38,007 nt of DNA, taken from positions 1 to 38,007 of the forward strand of contig JAAMPI010000434.1 in NCBI GenBank assembly GCA_013054445.1, in the 5' to 3' direction. This DNA comes from Cudoniella acicularis. Lineage: Eukaryota; Ascomycota; Leotiomycetes; Helotiales; Helotiaceae. The notes under the pieces were generated by a model. The model saw only the letters and a list, made by a program, of their open reading frames with translations, searched no databases and had not been told where the DNA came from. Below are positions 33,401 through 38,007 of the stretch, in pieces. A program made the position numbers and the translations under genes. Each line of letters opens with the position of its first letter. Position 1 is the first letter of the stretch.

Positions 33401-33653
33401 TGCTCCTGCTACTTCTATAATTGCCAGCAGTATCGTCGCTGGTTCTTCACCAGTTCCCAGCTCCGCTGCTCCTGTAGTAGCTACTTCCGCCATCGCAAAT
33501 ACAGCTATTAATGGCACTCATACTCCCGCTGGCACCGCAGGTACTACTACTACCAGTACGCTGGTTGCGTTTACTGCTGGTGCCAGCCGCGGACATGCCG
33601 TGTCGTTTGTTGGTCTAGCGGGTCTACTCGCTTTTGCGGTTTGCTTAATGTAA
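30456..33653 (+). CDS. Purple acid phosphatase with Ser/Thr stalk and GPI signal
   Basis: Seven exons code for 896 aa: 30456-30560, 30711-30949, 31044-31739, 31807-32244, 32327-33014, 33072-33136 and 33194-33653. The enzyme removes phosphate from organic monoesters outside the cell using two metals. The start MKVFTTIALLGVAVQAVP is a signal peptide. A fibronectin-like N-domain (TYYYQISAANG) precedes the metal motifs NDMG (D186), GGDLSYAD (D215, Y218), GNHE (N304, H305), MTHRP (H459) and GHIHWYER (H494, H496), a complete set. After residue about 610 comes a long Ser/Thr/Ala region, interrupted by a Cys pair (NCPCTLTYIV), and a C-terminal hydrophobic tail (FVGLAGLLAFAVCLM) suited to GPI attachment. 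The stalk includes a 66-bp tandem duplication (33357-33488) coding ASSIVAGSSPVP twice. It follows phospholipase C in the same direction. Confidence 0.93.
33357..33488 (+). repeat. 66-bp tandem duplication in the phosphatase stalk
   Basis: Two adjacent 66-nt units start GCCAGTAGTATCGT at 33357 and GCCAGCAGTATCGT at 33423 and differ at a few positions. Each codes for ASSIVAGSSPVP plus Ser/Ala/Pro-rich residues. In-frame repeat units like this commonly vary in number among strains in cell-wall proteins. Confidence 0.8.
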
Positions 33654-33775
33654 TGTGAATGTGGTATGAGTCACGCATAATTTATAATAGAAACAAGAAC
33701 AATGAGTTCAACAATTTCAATCATCTGAATCTGCAATTCTACTGAATTTTCAGAAGTAGGAAGCCAATTACCTAT

Positions 33776-34501
33776 CTAATTTTCTTCCCCCTTCCCCACC
33801 CTCTCAAAAACTTCCAACAACCCACCCAACGAAACAATCTCCCACCCCCTCTCCTTCAATCCTTTTAAAATCAACTCCAACTGCGGCGCCGAATGCCCCC
33901 TCCTATCATGCAAAATGATAATCCCCCCAGGCCTAACCATACTCAAAACATGCCTCGCATTAACCCTCGCACTCCACACCATCGGATCATGCGGGTAGAT
34001 ACAACCCAGCACCATCTTATACCCCAACTCTTTAACCCTCTCCACCATCTTAGTACGAAAAAACCCTCCACCGGGACGAAAATACTTCATCCCATTTTTA
34101 TTCAAAGGTAATAAAGCTTCAACAGCTTTTATCTGCTCTTCGAGTTGCGATAATGGGCGAAGAATGCTTTTCTCATCGCTCCAAGCGTGATTTCCTACTT
34201 CGTGTCCTTCATCGTGCATCCGTTGAAGGAGAGAAGAGTACCCGGGGACTTGGTCGCCGATGATGAAGAAGGTGGCTTTGGCGTTGTATTTAGCGAGGGA
34301 TGAGAGGAGGGTGGAAGTATAAGCGGAGGGAGAGTCGTCGATTGTGAGGGCAACGATGCGCTGATTTGCGGGGAGGGGGAGCTGGAAGAGAACGTCTGGG
34401 TGGCGGTGTTGCATGAAATCGAAGAGGGGTTTGGGTGGGTAGTAGATAATATAGATGAGTAGGAGGAGTAGGATGAAGATGAGGAGTGTGGTGAGTAACA
34501 T
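33776..34501 (-). CDS. Polysaccharide deacetylase (NodB/CE4-type), membrane-anchored
   Basis: A single exon codes for 241 aa. Residues 4-20 (TTLLIFILLLLLIYIIY) form an N-terminal membrane anchor, so the NodB domain probably faces the wall or secretory lumen. CE4 enzymes remove N- or O-acetyl groups from chitin or similar glycans. Visible motifs are TIDDSP (D55, D56; motif 1), HEVGNHAWSD (H105; motif 2), YFRPGGGFF (motif 3) and GGIIILHD (motif 5). In motif 2 the second metal-binding His of H-x3-H is Asp109, so metal binding or substrate may differ from classical chitin deacetylases; some fungal family members share this change as far as I recall. The gene is convergent with the phosphatase, 122 bp between stops, and intact. 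Confidence 0.85.
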   Translation of the reverse strand: MLLTTLLIFILLLLLIYIIYYPPKPLFDFMQHRHPDVLFQLPLPANQRIVALTIDDSPSAYTSTLLSSLAKYNAKATFFIIGDQVPGYSSLLQRMHDEGHEVGNHAWSDEKSILRPLSQLEEQIKAVEALLPLNKNGMKYFRPGGGFFRTKMVERVKELGYKMVLGCIYPHDPMVWSARVNARHVLSMVRPGGIIILHDRRGHSAPQLELILKGLKERGWEIVSLGGLLEVFERVGKGEEN

Positions 34502-35374
34502 TTTTTAGTGCGAGGGCGTGATGATGGTGAGTTGAGCTAGATTGATTATCAGTTACTTAGGGATTGCTGTAGGAATACGGTTGCAAAATTCACTGTGATT
34601 ATTTTTGGGCGCATACTTCATGCCCGTTTAATCAAAGTGCGATGACGTGGTTAAATGAAGGTTTTACTGCTTTTTCTTGATGTCGAGTGGCGTTTGTGGA
34701 TATCCCTTGCTGAACACGCGGGGTTTGGAGAAGTGGGGTAATTTACAGTCACATGCGAACACCCCCCTATTGACCTGAAATACTTTGGCGTACCAGACTT
34801 AAGACTATATCCAAATAAAGGCATTTCTTTGCAGGTAGTGTTCTAAGAAATAAAAAATACACCTAAACCAAAGTGAAGAAACTCAAACTCAAATTGAAGA
34901 GCGATGTGGTGAAAGGTAAATGATTCTCTTCGAACTGAGCATTTCTTAATCAAAGCTGAACTGAGTACTAAAACAATTGTTGAAACATACTACTTCTACC
35001 CCTCAGCAATTGATAGGAACTGTGAGGTTGTGGCTTGAGACCAAGATGCGCTGTTCATCTACCACGGTCCGGTGTGCGCGCTTATGATTGGCCAGGAAAG
35101 TCAACCTCCGATTACAACAAAGCAATACACCACCCTTCTATCTCAGATGCAAGCGAGGCAAAAGCAAGATAATATTTCCACGTCAGAGGATCTTGGTTAT
35201 ACCAAGGCCGCAGGGACTTGGCAGCATTCTCTATATATATATATCCTATTGCTTGATTAGGATCTGGGCATATTTGAACGCCTGGAGGACACAATCGAGC
35301 TTCTTCCTATCTTGAGACTTGAAAAACTTGGGAAACGAGCGACCTAAAAAACCTTTTGATTAAGTGCCGCCATC
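34502..35374. other. Intergenic region, divergent promoters
   Basis: No gene supported. It separates the deacetylase start (minus) from the PLA2-like start (plus). A TATATATATATCC run at about 35230-35246 could serve as the TATA element of the latter. Confidence 0.4.
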
Positions 35375-37431
35375 ATGCATCGTCGAGAAGATGACGATTA
35401 CGAGTATGTCTAATCATTAAAGTTACACAAGCCATCTACTTAACATTTTCTAGAAAATACTTCCGGCAGTCTGAGACAGCCGAGCAACAAGACTACGAAG
35501 CCAACTTGCTACGGGGGTTCTATCCGGATTCATATCACCCAACAGACGACGGCACAGGACGAGTTCGAGACTCCTCTCACCCCACAATCCAAAACAAAAT
35601 GAAAGATTTCTGGAAGAACACCATGGAACCAGCCATTGCGGACGCCACCGTCAACGTCAACATTGTGAAGAGCGCCTTGATGGTCGAATCCAATGTGAAT
35701 CAGGATATCAACAACGTCACTCGATTTCCGGAGATTCTAAAGGTGGCCGAGGTGCGCAGGGGACTTGATCTTGGATTGGAGGAACGGCGATTTTTGGAGA
35801 TGAGGAAGGTGCACGTGAGGAATTGTTTTGCGAGGTATATGGGCCTTGATCCGGCATCGGTACATCCGGATGATATCCCCACGGTTAGTTTTGGGGGAAG
35901 TGGTGGTGGGTTTCGTGCTATGATTGCGGTGCTGGGTTACAGTCAAGAGATGAAGAATACTGGATTGTGGGACTTATTTACTTATGTCGCTGGCGTGTCA
36001 GGTTCATGCTGGGCTCTCGCTGGATACTACACGTTTGGAGAAGCAAGTGTGGAGAAAGTCATCGAGAATTGCAAAGATAGATTTCATCCGGACCACCCGC
36101 TTTCTCCGGAAGCGATTCGGAAGCTCCTCACAGTCCCGGATGGAGCATATGTTACATTGGGCCCCTTAGCTCAGAAACGGAAGAGCGGACTTAGCACTGT
36201 TGCCATGGATCTCTATTCTGTTTTCACCACAGGATATGTGTTTCTTCATCCCCATGGACCGAGTCAACAGGACGTTGCAGGACACCAAAGCACTTGGTAC
36301 AAATGGAGCCATGCTAGAGACCACCTTGAAGGTGGAAAGGAACCTCTTCCAATTATCACAGCTATTCGACATGAACGACCGTGGAAAGACTGGGAAGATA
36401 AAAGCCAACCATTCAGGGAGCCAGATCATTCTGCAATCGAGCATAAAGCCGCGAAGGATGCTTGGTTCCAGTGGTTTGAAATGACTCCATTCGAAGTTGG
36501 CTGCGATGAACTTGAAGCCTGGGTTCCAACATGGGGTTTTGGTAGACCATTCGAACAGGGAAGGTCAACGATGCAGCTCCCAGAACAATCCCTCTCCTTA
36601 CTTCTGGGTCTAGCGACAGGCGCACCCGCTGGACCGCTTTCATCCTATATTTCTACGATCAAGCGACAACTCCCTCCTGGTTTCATCGGGGATTCCATCT
36701 CCGAAATTGCTTCTCAAGTCTCAAGTTACTGGGGAAAACAAGGCACAGAAGAGTTCGAAAACCACCATCCGTTACACGCATCCAACGAGCACAATTTCGT
36801 CTTCCATCTCTCCAAGCCTCCACCAGGAAAATCTTACCCACCCGGCCTCGAGAATTCCCCACGCATCCACCTCGTCGACAGCGGCATGGACAACAACTGT
36901 CCCACATACGTCCTGCTACATCCCAGCAGAGAGGTCGATGTCATTCTCAACATGGACGCATCAAGCGACGTCCAAAAAGACACCTTCCAAGAACGCGTTG
37001 ACCAAATTGGTAGCAGACGCGGTCTCAAATTCACGAGAAGGAATAATCTGAAAGCGGGAACTGACGAAAAAGATCCGGATCGCTTCAAGGGGTTGTATGC
37101 CCAAATCTATGATGGAACGTTGATCGAACGACCTCAAACGGTGGTAGATTCTTATGGAAATAAGGTGACGAATCCGCCGGCGCCAGTATGTCATCGGGAA
37201 TGTACTATGGTGTATATGCCGTTGTTGCCAAATGAGAGAGCTGTACCGGGTTTTGATCCATCGACGGCGAAGTTCTCGGGCTCATATAATCTTGTTTGGA
37301 CGCCGGAGCAGATTGATATTCTGGTCAAGGTTTGTGTGCAGAATTTTAAGGATGGGGAAGGGGCTATCAAGATGGCATTGGGGCATGCTTGGTTAAGAAA
37401 GAAGGCGATAAGAGAAGGAACGAGGGTCTAG
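35375..37431 (+). CDS. Cytosolic phospholipase A2 / lysophospholipase-like enzyme
   Basis: Two exons (35375-35403 and 35454-37431; intron 35404-35453, GTATGT...TTAAC...TAG) code for 668 aa. The start is MHRREDDDYE. cPLA2-type enzymes release fatty acids from phospholipids or lysophospholipids using a Ser-Asp dyad. Visible features are the oxyanion glycine loop SFGGSGGGFRAM (157-166) with the stabilising Arg at 164, the nucleophile motif GVSGSCW with Ser192, and DSGMDNN with Asp485. No signal peptide, C2 domain or membrane segment is seen, so it is probably intracellular and calcium-independent in targeting. This resembles the C2-less ascomycete PLA2-like group rather than secreted phospholipase B. 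No stops or frameshifts. It is the third phospholipid/phosphoester enzyme within 12 kb. Confidence 0.9.
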
Positions 37432-37789
37432 TTAGAGACTTGATTTAGAGATCTATATATTCCTATATACTTAATAAGAGAGAGATGAAGTATAGCTTAT
37501 AGAAGGCTTTTTTATAGAATTGATTATGAAGTATAATAATTTCACACTTACTTTATAAAAACAGGTATTAAATTAAAATTTCTGATATATATATACCTTG
37601 CAATAATTTCCTACTTTACGATCCTACTCCTAATAGAGTCAAAAAGCACTATCTCGGAAGCGGAAAACAAGTCCCCGGCTAAAGCGGTTCTAGCGTAATA
37701 AGTTCCTAACGATGCGCCACTAAATTTTCTAGCCCTTTCCCCTAAATCTTTCCTTCCCCACTCTAACCTTCCCTCTTTAATTCTAAAAT
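37432..37789. other. AT-rich intergenic sequence
   Basis: No gene. The sequence after the PLA2-like stop is AT-rich, with many TATA-like steps, and may be RIP-affected repeat DNA. Confidence 0.4.
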
Positions 37790-38007
37790 TTCCGCCTTTA
37801 GAGAAAACCTCACCTCTCAGTCCTCGATTCTATTATGGTTTATGAAGCACTTCATGCTATGTAGCAGCTACTAGTAATTTTGGTGACTGAACTAAAATTA
37901 AAACAAGACCCCCTATCCCAGATATTTAAGAAGTTATCGACTCAAGCCAAAGACGAAACCGGCCAAGCGCTCTCACTCACCCCCAATAAAATGCAGCTAT
38001 CCTCCCA
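37790..38007 (+). pseudogene. Possible mobile-element reading frame at the right edge
   Basis: One frame from about 37834 to the end reads MVYEALHAM, TAG, QLLVILVTELKLKQDPLSQI, then FKKLSTQAKDETGQALSLTP...KMQLSS. It has the helical, Gln/Lys-rich look of a retroelement gag or similar N-terminus. The TAG could be a former CAG. It continues beyond the window, so no family can be assigned. Confidence 0.25.

Noticed and set aside
1..38007. Secondary-metabolite gene cluster
   Set aside because: An oxidase, SDR relics and a Zn2Cys6 factor are present, but there is no PKS, NRPS, terpene synthase or other backbone enzyme.
1..38007. tRNA genes or CRISPR-like arrays
   Set aside because: No cloverleaf with A/B box consensus and no regularly spaced identical repeats were found on reading both strands.

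Overview
This window reads as the nuclear genome of a filamentous ascomycete (Pezizomycotina). Genes are split by many 47-160 bp introns with GTRNGT-like donors, CTRAY branch points and YAG acceptors. There are secreted fungal enzymes, a Zn2Cys6 regulator, a HET-domain gene and a NACHT/ankyrin NLR. Many reading frames carry C-to-T or G-to-A stop codons of the kind left by repeat-induced point mutation (RIP). Leotiomycetes is my impression from protein style only; nothing here proves the class.

Left block (1 to about 22 kb) is mostly a graveyard. It opens with the N-terminal half of a RIP-mutated pogo/Fot1-type transposase (1-440, minus). Next come an AT-rich repeat (1500-1910) with a second, less mutated copy at 16200-16620, a small unrecognised coding relic (2417-2704), a Cdt1-like replication-licensing relic (3850-5110, minus) and, head to head with it, a 5'-truncated phosphorylase-NACHT-ankyrin NLR relic (5140-7564, plus). 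Beyond lie the orphan 5' exons of an unknown gene (8342-8720), then two apparently intact divergent genes: a Zn2Cys6 regulator (8700-9723, minus) and a small protein of unknown function (10117-10845, plus). They are followed by a broken HET-domain gene (11371-13378, minus), a broken ASC-1/TRIP4 (Rqt4-like) gene (13845-15385, minus), a candidate 225-bp MITE (15822-16046), a truncated SDR (18582-19082), a degraded second regulator without its DNA-binding domain (19703-20679) and a broken SDR (20825-21809). Most broken genes keep one reading frame interrupted by TAA/TAG/TGA codons where Q, W or R is expected, and the introns I could place are still spliceable.

Right block (22.4-37.4 kb) holds five intact genes without in-frame stops: a membrane-anchored laccase-like multicopper oxidase (9 exons, 624 aa, minus), a secreted phosphoesterase-type phospholipase C (13 exons, 637 aa, plus), a GPI-anchored purple acid phosphatase with a Ser/Thr stalk (7 exons, 896 aa, plus), a NodB-type polysaccharide deacetylase (241 aa, minus) and a C2-less cPLA2/lysophospholipase-like enzyme (668 aa, plus). 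PLC, phosphatase and PLA2-like enzyme together could strip phosphate and acyl chains from phospholipids. A CACGTG site, the core recognised by Pho4/NUC-1-type phosphate regulators, lies 240 bp before the phosphatase start. The window ends in AT-rich DNA and a possible mobile-element reading frame.

No tRNA, rRNA or CRISPR was recognised. Exon coordinates were worked out by hand from frame continuity and splice motifs.
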